Assembly (NCBI GenBank): GCA_022510745.1
Contig: JAFLSY010000006.1
Span: 62,001 to 126,000 of the forward strand
DNA length: 64,000 nt
Reading direction: 5' to 3'
DNA from: Lachnospiraceae bacterium
GTDB taxonomy: Bacteria; Bacillota; Clostridia; Lachnospirales; Lachnospiraceae
This document shows positions 1 through 8,538 of this stretch, piece after piece. Below the pieces are notes generated by a model. It made no database searches, had not been told where the DNA came from, and saw only the letters and a program-made list of their open reading frames with translations. Within the stretch, counting starts at the first letter, position 1; each line of letters begins with the position of its first letter. Made by a program: the position numbers and the translations under genes.

Positions 1-2
1 CA

Positions 3-278
3 ATTGATGCAGGAAGATATAGTTATGGCACAAATATATATACAATACAAGACGGTATGGTGATGCAAATTGATATTTCACAGAGTATGTCTGGAAAAAG
101 CTATTTAACTTTCCAAAATAGAAATACTAATACTTCACTTAGATTTACACAAACAGAAACAACAGATGGATGGCATGGCACAGTCACATTTGCAGGTATG
201 GTTACGACAATATACTCATTTGGTATTGAAAATGCATCAAATAGTACAATAACGTATTCTGGTACATATTCACTATAG
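3..278 (+). CDS. C-terminal part of an unrecognised protein (cut by left edge)
   Basis: The frame is open from the first bases of the window to the TAG at 276-278, so this is the end of a gene that begins outside. About 91 residues are visible. They are rich in Thr, Ser, Asn, Tyr and Gly with alternating hydrophobic residues, as in beta-rich secreted or surface proteins. I see no catalytic motif and no domain I recognise. The next gene starts 19 bases downstream with its own ribosome binding site, so the two are probably cotranscribed. An internal ATG at 57 has no convincing ribosome binding site and is not taken as a start. Confidence 0.6.
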   Translation: MDAGRYSYGTNIYTIQDGMVMQIDISQSMSGKSYLTFQNRNTNTSLRFTQTETTDGWHGTVTFAGMVTTIYSFGIENASNSTITYSGTYSL

Positions 279-297
279 TAAACGGAGGAGCAGATTA

Positions 298-537
298 ATG
301 AAGAAAAAAACAGCTATTGGCGTTGGTATCTGTATTTTTATATGTTGTGTTACTTATGTGTTAATTAATTTTAATTTGTATCGTGGTAATGAAGTGCAGG
401 AAAATAATGAAACATATATGAATGGAACAATGGTTGAAGATTATATTGAAAATCCTGCGCGGGAAGAGATGGAGGAAAGTGGAATAATAGTTGAGGAAAC
501 CACTGTGCATGAAAATAATCAAACATATATTGAATGA
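298..537 (+). CDS. Small single-pass membrane protein, function unknown
   Basis: A 79-residue protein preceded by a good ribosome binding site (GGAGGAG, 8 bases before ATG). Residues 5-25 form one hydrophobic segment with a Lys-rich start (MKKKTAIGV), so it is a signal anchor or uncleaved signal sequence. The rest is acidic and Asn/Glu-rich and would face outside. No family is recognised. It follows the partial gene at the left edge by 19 bases and precedes a strong terminator, so the two form the end of one operon. A processed peptide is conceivable but nothing shows it. Confidence 0.6.
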   Translation: MKKKTAIGVGICIFICCVTYVLINFNLYRGNEVQENNETYMNGTMVEDYIENPAREEMEESGIIVEETTVHENNQTYIE

Positions 538-596
538 TTATGAGGTCCTCTTTAACTAAACAATTTTGGTCTGGGCGTAAGCTCTTTGGACCACCG

Positions 597-627
597 TAGG
601 CGGGAAGAATTTCCCGCCATTTTTTTG
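597..627 (+). terminator. Rho-independent terminator
   Basis: An 8-bp GC-rich stem (GGCGGGAA 599-606 with TTCCCGCC 611-618) with a 4-base loop is followed by seven Ts at 620-626. It closes the small operon ending at 537. The convergent regulator gene ends at 653, so it may shield both. Confidence 0.85.
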
Positions 628-652
628 GTGTGTAAATAACTGTCCGCCCTTT

Positions 653-1654
653 CTATTTCTTCTTTCCTGACTTCATGATCACTTTTACAATTCCCATAAT
701 TGCTGCATACAAAACGCCGGCCACCGGCCAAACAATCCAAGTAAAATGCCACCTGCCGGTGTAGAAGGACCAGAATAAATATAATGCTGTTGCAAGGGAC
801 CAGTAAATACCTGCGATGGGTTCCATGGTGCGGCTAAAAGCAATATTTTCTTTCGTGTAATCTCCGATACGAAGCAATTTATCAAAACTTCCGTATATGA
901 TTCCGGAGTAAATGAACAGAAATACAGCAGTGGCGACCATTGCCAGAAGGAATACTGCGCAAACATATTCTGACAAGGTTTCTGTCTCGGTTTCTGACAG
1001 AAAAGTTAAGGGTACAATCCCCAGAATGCACAGTGCAACACCTATCGCTATGCAGATGGCAAAGGTTCCGCTAAATGCCTCTTTTTTCTTGGATGCAATG
1101 CCTTCCACACCGTAGCCCGGCACAATCTGCTCCTTTTCTAAATAATCATATTTACTGTAGTTGATTCCTTTTAAGATAAAAATGACCACGGCTACCGATA
1201 TCATGAGCAAAAGTACTGTAACACTAAGTCCGTCCACCATTGATTCGGACAGTGATATCCAACCGAATTCGGTTAATCCGCTTAGTAAGATGCCACAAAC
1301 AGGGGAGAGAATACAAAGGGCCACGCCCAATCCGATCATCTTGGCAAAATTCCTGGTCACCGACAAAAATTCTTCTGCTTCTTCTACAGATATTACCCGC
1401 TTGGGAGCCTCCTCTGTTTCGACTAAAGCCATTCCCTCTTCGGAAGACAATTCTTCCAATTCTTCTTTTAATAAGTAGTCCGTGGATACATTGAACAGAG
1501 CGCTCATTTTTATGATCTTATCCAGATCGGGAATGGAAGCTCCGCTTTCCCATTTGGATACGGACTGTCGGGAAATCATAAGCCGTTCGGCCAAATCTTC
1601 CTGAGACCAGCCGTTCCGTTTTCTTAACATAATAATCTTGTCAGCTAATATCAT
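653..1654 (-). CDS. XRE-family helix-turn-helix regulator with a C-terminal membrane domain
   Basis: A 333-residue protein. Residues 1-60 are a Cro/C1-type helix-turn-helix (WSQEDLAERL...SRQSVSKWESG), a form common in Firmicutes. A linker rich in Glu follows, then about six hydrophobic segments in three pairs, so the DNA-binding head is tethered to the membrane. I chose the ATG at 1654 because it has GAGAGG seven bases upstream; the open frame continues 17 codons further to 1705 but without a ribosome binding site. Such proteins often sense envelope or nutrient state, but the ligand is unknown. It is divergent from feoAB; whether it controls it cannot be told from sequence. Confidence 0.8.
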   Translation of the reverse strand: MILADKIIMLRKRNGWSQEDLAERLMISRQSVSKWESGASIPDLDKIIKMSALFNVSTDYLLKEELEELSSEEGMALVETEEAPKRVISVEEAEEFLSVTRNFAKMIGLGVALCILSPVCGILLSGLTEFGWISLSESMVDGLSVTVLLLMISVAVVIFILKGINYSKYDYLEKEQIVPGYGVEGIASKKKEAFSGTFAICIAIGVALCILGIVPLTFLSETETETLSEYVCAVFLLAMVATAVFLFIYSGIIYGSFDKLLRIGDYTKENIAFSRTMEPIAGIYWSLATALYLFWSFYTGRWHFTWIVWPVAGVLYAAIMGIVKVIMKSGKKK

Positions 1655-1793
1655 TTTCAAACCTCTCATTCTTTTCTTTTTGCTCAACGTTGATATTGCA
1701 ATCATAGCAGAAAAAGAGATTGACAGCCACCAAGTACGCTGTAATTCTTGTCAACCGGCGGTTGCAATTGCCAAAAACCCCAGTCTTTCCGCA

Positions 1794-1822
1794 TTGACAT
1801 TTTCCGACAGGACTTCTATACT
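1794..1822 (+). promoter_or_regulatory. Sigma-A promoter of feoAB
   Basis: TTGACA at 1794-1799 and TATACT at 1817-1822 are separated by exactly 17 bases. Transcription would start near 1829, giving a leader of about 79 bases before the feoAB start codon. Confidence 0.8.
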
Positions 1823-1849
1823 AGCAATAGCAAGTAAGAAAACGTAAAA

Positions 1850-1870
1850 ATTTGAAAGCTCCTTTCAAAT
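1850..1870 (+). promoter_or_regulatory. Perfect inverted repeat in the feoAB leader
   Basis: ATTTGAAAG at 1850-1858 and its exact complement CTTTCAAAT at 1862-1870 are separated by three bases. It lies about 20 bases after the predicted transcription start and 38 bases before the start codon. It has no T tract, so it is not a terminator. It may be an operator or a small RNA hairpin; it does not look like a classical Fur box. Confidence 0.5.
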
Positions 1871-1907
1871 ATTGAATTGATCATAGAGGCTGGCAAGGGG
1901 TGTAAAT

Positions 1908-4313
1908 ATGACACTGAAAGAACTGGAAATCGGAAAAAGTGCAAGGATTACTGCTGTAGGAGGAGAAGGCGCTCTCAGACAGCATTTTTTGGATATGGGA
2001 GTGATACCGGGAGCAGTGGTCACCTTGGAAAAATATGCGCCCATGGGGGATCCTATGGAGCTGCGGATTCAGGGCTATGAACTGACGCTGAGACTGGCGG
2101 ATGCAGAGCAGATTACTGTTGAAATGCTCTCTGATCGTCAGAAGAGTGATGGATATACGGAGGTATCTGGCTCTCAAGATTCTTCGGGAAAATCGAATAA
2201 AACGCAGGGAAAAGGCGCTAAGAAGCAGAAAATAGAACACCCGGGCCTGGGCGAGGGAGGCAGATACCATGTGAAGGCGGATGAAAATCCTCTGCCCGAG
2301 GGAACCACTTTGACTTTTGCTCTGGCAGGTAATCAGAATTGCGGCAAGACCACCCTGTTCAATCAGCTCACGGGTTCCAACCAGCATGTGGGAAACTTTC
2401 CCGGTGTGACGGTAGACAGAAAGAGCGGAAGCATCAAAGGCAATGCCCAGACGCTGGTGACGGATCTGCCCGGTATCTATTCCCTGTCTCCCTATACCAA
2501 CGAGGAAATTGTATCAAGGCAATTTATTCTGGATGAAAAGCCTACGGGCATTATTAATATTGTGGATGCCACCAATATCGAGCGAAATCTGTATCTGACT
2601 ATGCAGCTCATGGAACTGGATGTGCCCATGGTATTGGCGCTGAATATGATGGATGAAGTGAGGGGAAACGGCGGCTCCGTCTATATCAATCAAATGGAAG
2701 CCTTGCTTGGGATACCCGTGGTGCCCATTTCCGCTGCAAAAAACGAAGGTATCCACGAACTGGTGAGCCATGCGCTCCATGTGGCAAAATATCAGGAGCG
2801 GCCCGGCAGAGCGGATTTTTGTGACGAAAATGAAAACGGTGGCGCGGTGCACAGATGCTTACACGGCATCATGCATCTGATTGAGGACCATGCCACAGAT
2901 GCAGGGATACCCATTCGTTTTGCAGCTACTAAATTAGTCGAGGGAGATGAAAGGATTCTGGATGCCCTTTGCCTGTCTCAGAATGAGCAGGAAATGCTGG
3001 AACATATCATCTGCCAGATGGAAGAAGAGAGAGGTCTGGATCGGGCGGCAGCCATTGCCGATATGCGGTTTTCCTTTATTGGTAAATTGGTAGAGGCCTG
3101 CGTGGTGAAGCCGAGAGAGAGTAAGGAGAGGGAAAGAAGCCGTAGGATCGACAAGGTACTTACAGGTAAATATACAGCTATTCCTGTTTTTGTGGGCATC
3201 ATGGCGCTGGTATTCTGGCTTACCTTCAACGTAATCGGAGCCTTGCTTCAGGGGCTTTTGGAAAACGGAATTGATGCGGTGACAGAAGCTGTTTCCGGGG
3301 CATTTACGTCCTGGAAGGTGAATGAAGTGCTACACTCTCTGATAATCGATGGTATATTTAACGGTGTGGGAAGCGTGCTGAGTTTTCTTCCCATTATTGT
3401 AACGTTGTTTTTCTTTTTGTCATTATTGGAAGATACCGGCTATATGGCCCGGGTGGCCTTTGTCATGGACAAGCTGCTTCGTAAGATTGGATTGTCCGGA
3501 CGCAGTATCGTCCCCATGCTGATCGGTTTTGGCTGCACGGTGCCGGGAGTGATGGCCAGCCGTACCCTGCCTTCTGAACGGGATCGTAAGATGACAATTC
3601 TGCTGACACCCTTTATGAGCTGTACGGCAAAGCTGCCCATCTACGGATTTTTTGCTGCAGCTTTCTTCCCGAAACATAGCGGTCTGATTATGGTGGCTTT
3701 GTATTTCGGCGGGATATTGATGGGCATCCTGATGGCCCTGTTATTAAAAAATAGTTTGTTTAAAGGAGAGGCAGTGCCCTTTGTGATGGAACTGCCCAAC
3801 TACCGTATGCCGGGTGTGAAGAACGTGGCCCAGCTTCTGTGGGAGAAGGCAAAGGATTTCTTACAGAGGGCGTTTACGGTCATCTTTCTGGCTACGATTG
3901 TAATCTGGTTCTTGCAGAACTTTGACTATCGTCTGAACATGGTGACAGATTCCAAGGACAGTATCCTTGCTCTGGCAGCGGGAATTATCGCACCGATCTT
4001 TGCGCCTCTTGGCTTTGGAGACTGGCGGATATCCACTTCTCTGATTACCGGTTTTATGGCCAAGGAAAGTGTGGTGTCCACACTTACTGTCCTCTTTGGC
4101 GCGGAGGAACTTTCAACAGTTCTGACACCACTGTCAACTCTTTCTTTGCTGGCCTTCTGCCTGCTGTATACGCCCTGCGTGGCGGCAGTAGCATCCATCA
4201 AGCGGGAGCTGGGCGGCAAGTGGGCAACGATTGTAGTAATTAGCCAATGTGCCATTGCCTGGATCTGCGCTTTGTTAGTGAGAGGCGTGGGAAGTGTGTT
4301 TGGAATAGGATAA
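1908..4313 (+). CDS. feoB: Ferrous iron transporter, FeoA-FeoB fusion
   Basis: An 801-residue protein for GTP-dependent Fe(II) uptake across the cytoplasmic membrane. Residues 1-72 are a FeoA (SH3-like) domain, normally a separate protein; a charged linker of about 60 residues joins it to FeoB. The G domain shows G1 (GNQNCGKT, 141-148), G3 (DLPG) and a G4 variant NMMD. After about residue 410 there are the usual two Gate domains with several membrane segments and the FeoB core. The start has AAGGGG upstream and a canonical promoter. The fusion order FeoA then FeoB is known in some Clostridia and Bacteroidetes. No separate feoA or feoC is nearby. Confidence 0.95.
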   Translation: MTLKELEIGKSARITAVGGEGALRQHFLDMGVIPGAVVTLEKYAPMGDPMELRIQGYELTLRLADAEQITVEMLSDRQKSDGYTEVSGSQDSSGKSNKTQGKGAKKQKIEHPGLGEGGRYHVKADENPLPEGTTLTFALAGNQNCGKTTLFNQLTGSNQHVGNFPGVTVDRKSGSIKGNAQTLVTDLPGIYSLSPYTNEEIVSRQFILDEKPTGIINIVDATNIERNLYLTMQLMELDVPMVLALNMMDEVRGNGGSVYINQMEALLGIPVVPISAAKNEGIHELVSHALHVAKYQERPGRADFCDENENGGAVHRCLHGIMHLIEDHATDAGIPIRFAATKLVEGDERILDALCLSQNEQEMLEHIICQMEEERGLDRAAAIADMRFSFIGKLVEACVVKPRESKERERSRRIDKVLTGKYTAIPVFVGIMALVFWLTFNVIGALLQGLLENGIDAVTEAVSGAFTSWKVNEVLHSLIIDGIFNGVGSVLSFLPIIVTLFFFLSLLEDTGYMARVAFVMDKLLRKIGLSGRSIVPMLIGFGCTVPGVMASRTLPSERDRKMTILLTPFMSCTAKLPIYGFFAAAFFPKHSGLIMVALYFGGILMGILMALLLKNSLFKGEAVPFVMELPNYRMPGVKNVAQLLWEKAKDFLQRAFTVIFLATIVIWFLQNFDYRLNMVTDSKDSILALAAGIIAPIFAPLGFGDWRISTSLITGFMAKESVVSTLTVLFGAEELSTVLTPLSTLSLLAFCLLYTPCVAAVASIKRELGGKWATIVVISQCAIAWICALLVRGVGSVFGIG

Positions 4314-4369
4314 CAGAATAAGGGTATGATGGAATATCAGATTCGTTTGCTGAGTAGGAGGCATTTGCT

Positions 4370-5269
4370 ATGCAAGAGGGCCGATTGTTTAAGATATTAT
4401 ACCATCTGCTGAATAAAGGACATGCCACTGCACCGGAGCTGGCTGAGAAACTGGAGGTATCGGTACGCACTGTTTATCGTGACATTGATGCCTTAAGCGA
4501 AGCAGGAATTCCCATTTATACGGAAACCGGACGGAGCGGAGGAATCTACCTGATGTCCGACTTTGTCTTAGGCAAGACGATGTTATCCGATAAAGAAAAG
4601 AAAGAGCTGATAGCTGCTTTACAAAGTCTTGCCATTACAGGAGATGAAACTTATGAGAGCGGCCTTTTGGAAAAATTGTCCGCTCTTTTTTCGGCACCTG
4701 CAGAGAGCTGGTTTGAAGTGGATTTTTCGCGGTGGGGAAATGAAACAAGAGACAGGCAATTTTTTGAACTGTTAAAAACGGCAATATTGAAGCACCGTTT
4801 TGTGAAACTTCACTATGCAGGTACAAGTTCTGCTTTTACGGAAAGGAAAGTACAGCCTGTAAAGCTGATCTATAAATCAAGAGCGTGGTACTTAAACGCA
4901 TACTGCTTAGAACGGCAGGATTACCGTTTGTTTCGACTGAGCCGTATTTTAGACTGTGAACTGCTGGATGAAGGGATGGAACTTGTACCACCGCCGCAGA
5001 GTCAGGATACTTCTGCGCAGAAATATACAAAATATACATTTCGCTTTTCGAAAGAAGCAACCTATAGGGTATACGATGAGTTTGGACCGGAGTTTGTGAA
5101 GAGGCAGGAGAATGGTGATCTGCTTGTGAACGTATGGATGCCGGAGGATGAATGGATAATTGGTTTTCTGCTATCATGCGGCACTCAGGTGGAGGTAATA
5201 GAGCCGGTTTCCTTAAAAGGAATTCTGGCTGATCGGGCTAAAAAGATATATGAGAAGAATAAACCTTGA
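4370..5269 (+). CDS. YafY/DeoR-type HTH regulator with WYL domain
   Basis: A 299-residue transcription factor. Residues 5-60 form a winged helix of the HTH_11 type (APELAEKLEVSVRTVYRDIDAL is the hallmark stretch, residues 22-43). The C-terminal half is a WYL ligand-binding domain with a WCX extension; a WYL-like patch is seen at the WYLNAYC stretch. GAGGAGG-type Shine-Dalgarno sequence (TAGGAGG) precedes the ATG. Family members bind nucleic-acid or small-molecule ligands and regulate neighbouring operons; the target here is not evident. The gene ends inside its own terminator stem. Confidence 0.88.
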   Translation: MQEGRLFKILYHLLNKGHATAPELAEKLEVSVRTVYRDIDALSEAGIPIYTETGRSGGIYLMSDFVLGKTMLSDKEKKELIAALQSLAITGDETYESGLLEKLSALFSAPAESWFEVDFSRWGNETRDRQFFELLKTAILKHRFVKLHYAGTSSAFTERKVQPVKLIYKSRAWYLNAYCLERQDYRLFRLSRILDCELLDEGMELVPPPQSQDTSAQKYTKYTFRFSKEATYRVYDEFGPEFVKRQENGDLLVNVWMPEDEWIIGFLLSCGTQVEVIEPVSLKGILADRAKKIYEKNKP

Positions 5270-5289
5270 CATACATTGTCAAGGTTTTT
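5264..5289 (+). terminator. Rho-independent terminator overlapping a stop codon
   Basis: CCTTGACA 5264-5271 pairs perfectly with TGTCAAGG 5277-5284 around a 5-base loop, followed by TTTTT. The TGA of the WYL regulator lies within the 5' arm. Confidence 0.8.
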
Positions 5290-5360
5290 CTGATAGTATC
5301 AATGTATTATTTCGAAATGTACATGTTATGATAAGGACAAAGACAGAGGAGGATACAGAG

Positions 5361-6095
5361 ATGACAGAGCTTGAAAAAGTCAGCCACGAAACTATGAAGT
5401 TTATGAGGGGTAAGTATCGTTTGGACGAGGTGCCGGGCAAATATTACGATATCGATTGTCTGAAGTTCCGACAGGGTAAGAAAACGATTCTTTCTATAAA
5501 CATTCACGAAAATCATTATGATTTTCAGATAATATTTGGTAAAGCAGAATGTGCAAAGTTTGAAGCACAGCGTGATGAATTCCCAAAAGAGATACAGGAT
5601 CTTTACGACAAGGAACGCACACTTCATGATGGGAAGTGGATGTTAATTCGAGTAGATAATATGGCTATGCTGGAAGTTGTCAAAAAGCTCATCATGATTA
5701 AGAAGAAGCCCAACCGCAAACCGTTTCCAAAAGAAAATGCCGTACACAGCGGGTGTGGGCACAGATGTGATCTTTGCATTCATTATGAGGGCATGAATGA
5801 TGAATTGCGCAGTGAGATTGAACCGCGGCTGACCAGGGTCTGGGGGCAAGAAGATTGGAATATGCGCTGTGACGGCTGTTTGAGTGATAATTGTCATTGT
5901 AAAGATAATCCGTGCGACCAAAAACGCTGTGCAGCTGAAAAGAAGATCAAAAATTGCAGGGATTGCGCAGAATATCCCTGCATCAATGCAACCGTTGGAG
6001 ACAATACTTCCATGATTCACACGAATGCTTATCTGGCAGATGATATCACTTGGGCAATACTGCCATATGTGCCTATGCAGTATGAGAATGTTTAA
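5361..6095 (+). CDS. DUF3788-DUF3795 two-domain protein
   Basis: A 244-residue protein. Residues 1-115 look like DUF3788, a small YdhG-like domain (the stretch around KWMLIRVDN...VVKKLIMIKKKP is typical). Residues 125-235 look like DUF3795, a Cys-rich domain with CGHRCDLC, CDGCLSDNCHC and CRDCAEYPC clusters that probably binds metal. The function of neither domain is established. The ATG at 5361 has AGAGGAGG eight bases upstream; the frame is open to 5250 but no better start is seen. The Fpg-like gene starts 26 bases downstream, so the two are likely cotranscribed. Confidence 0.75.
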   Translation: MTELEKVSHETMKFMRGKYRLDEVPGKYYDIDCLKFRQGKKTILSINIHENHYDFQIIFGKAECAKFEAQRDEFPKEIQDLYDKERTLHDGKWMLIRVDNMAMLEVVKKLIMIKKKPNRKPFPKENAVHSGCGHRCDLCIHYEGMNDELRSEIEPRLTRVWGQEDWNMRCDGCLSDNCHCKDNPCDQKRCAAEKKIKNCRDCAEYPCINATVGDNTSMIHTNAYLADDITWAILPYVPMQYENV

Positions 6096-6121
6096 TAGGC
6101 AATTTACAGGGAGGGATTAAA

Positions 6122-6949
6122 ATGTTGGAACTGCCGGAAAGCTATACGATATCCAAGCAGATGGATCAAACGCTGACAGGGAAAATTATCAGCTATATTG
6201 AGATACTGCATACTCCACACAATCTTGCTTTCTTTTTCGGGGAGAAAGAGAAATTTGCAGATTATTTGGAGGGAGAAATAATTACGTGCACTTCATATCA
6301 CGGCGGTATGATTGAGATGGATACAGAGAATAGCATGATCGTATTTGCGGATGGGGCTTATCCGCGATATTATGAAGACAAGAAGAAGTTTCCTAAAAAT
6401 CATCAGATGGCTATTTATTTTGATGATGAAACGGCTGTTTTTGTATCAGTTCAAATTTGTGGATTTTTCTTTGTGTTTCCGCAGGGTGAATGCAGAAATG
6501 AGTATTATGTGTCTGCCTGCAGTAAAATAAGTCCTCTGTCTGATGAGTTTTCTTATGAATATTTTAAAAGCCTTTATCCTGCAGAGGATAAAAAACTTTC
6601 GGCTAAAGCTTTTCTTGCCACGAAGCAGCGTATACCGGGACTTGGAAATGGTGTGTTACAAGATATTTTGTGGGATGCCGGGATTGATCCTCGTTTCGAC
6701 ATGCGCAAAGCAGTGGAATCAGACTGGAGGGCTCTATATACTTCAGTCAGAAAAATCCTGAAAGAAATGTGCGAACATGGAGGCCGGGATACGGAAAGGA
6801 GTCTGTTTGGGAATAAGGGCGGCTATATTACACAGCTTAGCAAGAATTCGCTGGGTGAGCCATGTATCAAGTGCGGTCATGAAATCCGGAAAGCGAACTA
6901 CATGGGCGGAACGATATACTATTGTGAGAACTGCCAGAGAAAATCTTGA
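6122..6949 (+). CDS. Fpg/Nei-family DNA glycosylase-like protein lacking catalytic Pro2
   Basis: A 275-residue protein of the formamidopyrimidine-DNA glycosylase / endonuclease VIII family. The N-terminus is MLELPE where active family members read MPELPE, so the nucleophilic proline is replaced by leucine while the general-acid glutamate (Glu3) stays. The helix-two-turn-helix region (residues about 155-225, QRIPGLGNGVLQDILWDAG) and a C-terminal zinc finger (CIKCG...CENC) are intact. I recall a Firmicutes clade with MIELPE-type starts, so this is probably a family trait, not a sequencing error. It may bind damaged DNA, use another nucleophile, or do something else. A strong terminator follows. 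Confidence 0.82.
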   Translation: MLELPESYTISKQMDQTLTGKIISYIEILHTPHNLAFFFGEKEKFADYLEGEIITCTSYHGGMIEMDTENSMIVFADGAYPRYYEDKKKFPKNHQMAIYFDDETAVFVSVQICGFFFVFPQGECRNEYYVSACSKISPLSDEFSYEYFKSLYPAEDKKLSAKAFLATKQRIPGLGNGVLQDILWDAGIDPRFDMRKAVESDWRALYTSVRKILKEMCEHGGRDTERSLFGNKGGYITQLSKNSLGEPCIKCGHEIRKANYMGGTIYYCENCQRKS

Positions 6950-6951
6950 AT

Positions 6952-6995
6952 AACGTTCTGTGGATTGACAAAATCCGCAGAACGTTTTATTTATT
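6952..6995 (+). terminator. Rho-independent terminator
   Basis: AACGTTCTG 6952-6960 pairs with CAGAACGTT near 6978-6986, extended by GGAT/ATCC, followed by a T-rich stretch. It begins just after the stop of the Fpg-like gene. Confidence 0.8.
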
Positions 6996-7117
6996 AGGTG
7001 ATTTGGTAATACTATACCAAAATCCCGTATGTAAGCATTTCATTTATAAAATCTTAAGTTGCGCTTTTGATAAGAATATTGTAGAATTTTTACAGAATAC
7101 GGGGTTGGGTGGCGTTT

Positions 7118-8527
7118 ATGATAAAGGATAACCAAAAGGTTTTTAACAGGATGCACGTTTTAATGGATACACTGATCACCGTGGCATCCTATGCGCTGGC
7201 ATACTTTATAAGATTCTATATTTTTGATGCTGACAAGCAGATGGTCGGCGTACTGCCGCCGAGAGATTACTTTATTGTGCTGATCTTTTTGGTGCCCGGC
7301 TATGTGCTCCTGTATTTTTACTGCAATGTGTACGGACCTAAGCGGACGGTAAAGCGGCGGAATGAGCTTGCAAATATTATAAAGGCCAATACCATCGGTC
7401 TGGCAATATACATTGTTGTCCTGTATTTGTTTATACGGGAGATCAACTATTCCCGTAGTATGATGTTTATCTTTTATGTGCTGAACATCACGATTACTTC
7501 GTTTTTCAGGATATTACTCCGCAAGACACTGCGGACCATGCGGAAAAGAGGTTATAACCTAAAGCATGTGCTGGTGGTGGGCTATTCCAGAGCGGCAGAA
7601 AGTTATATTGACAGATTGCAATGGAATCCTCAGTGGGGTTATTCCGTCATGGGGGTTCTGGATGATACCGTGCCCGTGGATACTCCTTATAAAGGGGTTC
7701 GCGTAAAGGGCCGGATAGAGGAACTGCAGGGTATTTTGGAAGAGAACAAACTGGATGAAATTGCCATTGCCCTGTCCTTAAAGGATTACGGCCGCTTGGA
7801 AGAAATTGTGAATACTTGTGAAAAATCCGGTGTTCATACCAAATTTATCCCGGATTACAACAGTGTGATACCAACCAGTCCCTATACGGAAGATCTGATG
7901 GGACTGCCCGTCATTAACATCCGCTATGTACCGCTGTCCAATACGGGAAATATGGTGCTAAAGCGTATCATGGACATCGTGGGCTCTTTGTTTGGCATTA
8001 TCATTACCTCCCCCATTATGCTGGTTTCCGCAATCGGGGTAAAACTGAGCGGTCCGGGGCCGGTCATTTTTAAGCAGGAAAGAGTGGGGCTGCATAATGA
8101 GCCTTTTTATATGTATAAATTCCGCAGTATGAAGCAGCAGTCCGAGGAGGATGAGAAAAAGGCGTGGACAGTGAAGGATGATCCCAGAGTCACCCGCATC
8201 GGCAGATTTTTGCGCAGGACAAGCTTAGACGAGCTGCCCCAGCTGTTCAATATCCTGAAAGGGGATATGAGTTTAGTGGGACCGCGGCCGGAAAGAACGC
8301 AGTTTGTGGAAAAATTCAAGGAAGAAATTCCTCGCTATATGGTAAAGCATCAGGTCAGACCGGGATTGACCGGCTGGGCACAGGTGAATGGTTACAGGGG
8401 TGATACTTCCATCCGAAAGCGGATAGAGCATGATATTTATTACATCGAAAACTGGACGATAGGGTTTGACATAAAGATTATACTGCTTACGTTTTTGACA
8501 GGTTTTATCAATAAGAATGCATATTAG
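7118..8527 (+). CDS. Polyprenyl glycosylphosphotransferase (priming enzyme for surface polysaccharide)
   Basis: A 469-residue membrane protein of the WcaJ/CpsE family, which loads a sugar-1-phosphate onto undecaprenyl phosphate to start exopolysaccharide, capsule or wall-glycan synthesis. It has four N-terminal membrane segments, a CoA-binding-like (CoA_binding_3) domain around residues 145-250 (VVGYSRAAESYIDRL), a fifth membrane segment at about 285-310, and the catalytic Bac_transf domain with KFRSM, DELPQL and RPGLTGWAQVNGYRG motifs. The ATG at 7118 follows a G-rich stretch; a GTG at 7109 in frame is an alternative start. The glycosyltransferase 11 bases downstream should act next in the same pathway. 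Confidence 0.92.
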   Translation: MIKDNQKVFNRMHVLMDTLITVASYALAYFIRFYIFDADKQMVGVLPPRDYFIVLIFLVPGYVLLYFYCNVYGPKRTVKRRNELANIIKANTIGLAIYIVVLYLFIREINYSRSMMFIFYVLNITITSFFRILLRKTLRTMRKRGYNLKHVLVVGYSRAAESYIDRLQWNPQWGYSVMGVLDDTVPVDTPYKGVRVKGRIEELQGILEENKLDEIAIALSLKDYGRLEEIVNTCEKSGVHTKFIPDYNSVIPTSPYTEDLMGLPVINIRYVPLSNTGNMVLKRIMDIVGSLFGIIITSPIMLVSAIGVKLSGPGPVIFKQERVGLHNEPFYMYKFRSMKQQSEEDEKKAWTVKDDPRVTRIGRFLRRTSLDELPQLFNILKGDMSLVGPRPERTQFVEKFKEEIPRYMVKHQVRPGLTGWAQVNGYRGDTSIRKRIEHDIYYIENWTIGFDIKIILLTFLTGFINKNAY

Positions 8528-8538
8528 GGAAACGAAAT

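Noticed and set aside
1655-1790. Clear promoter for the minus-strand XRE gene
   Set aside because: A TTGACA box exists on the minus strand at 1754-1749 but no suitable -10 lies at 16-18 bases, and a TATGAT at 1706-1701 lacks a good -35; not reported as a feature.
6946-7131. 61-codon plus-strand ORF after the Fpg-like gene
   Set aside because: It starts in the terminator hairpin and runs through the promoter region of the next gene; no ribosome binding site.
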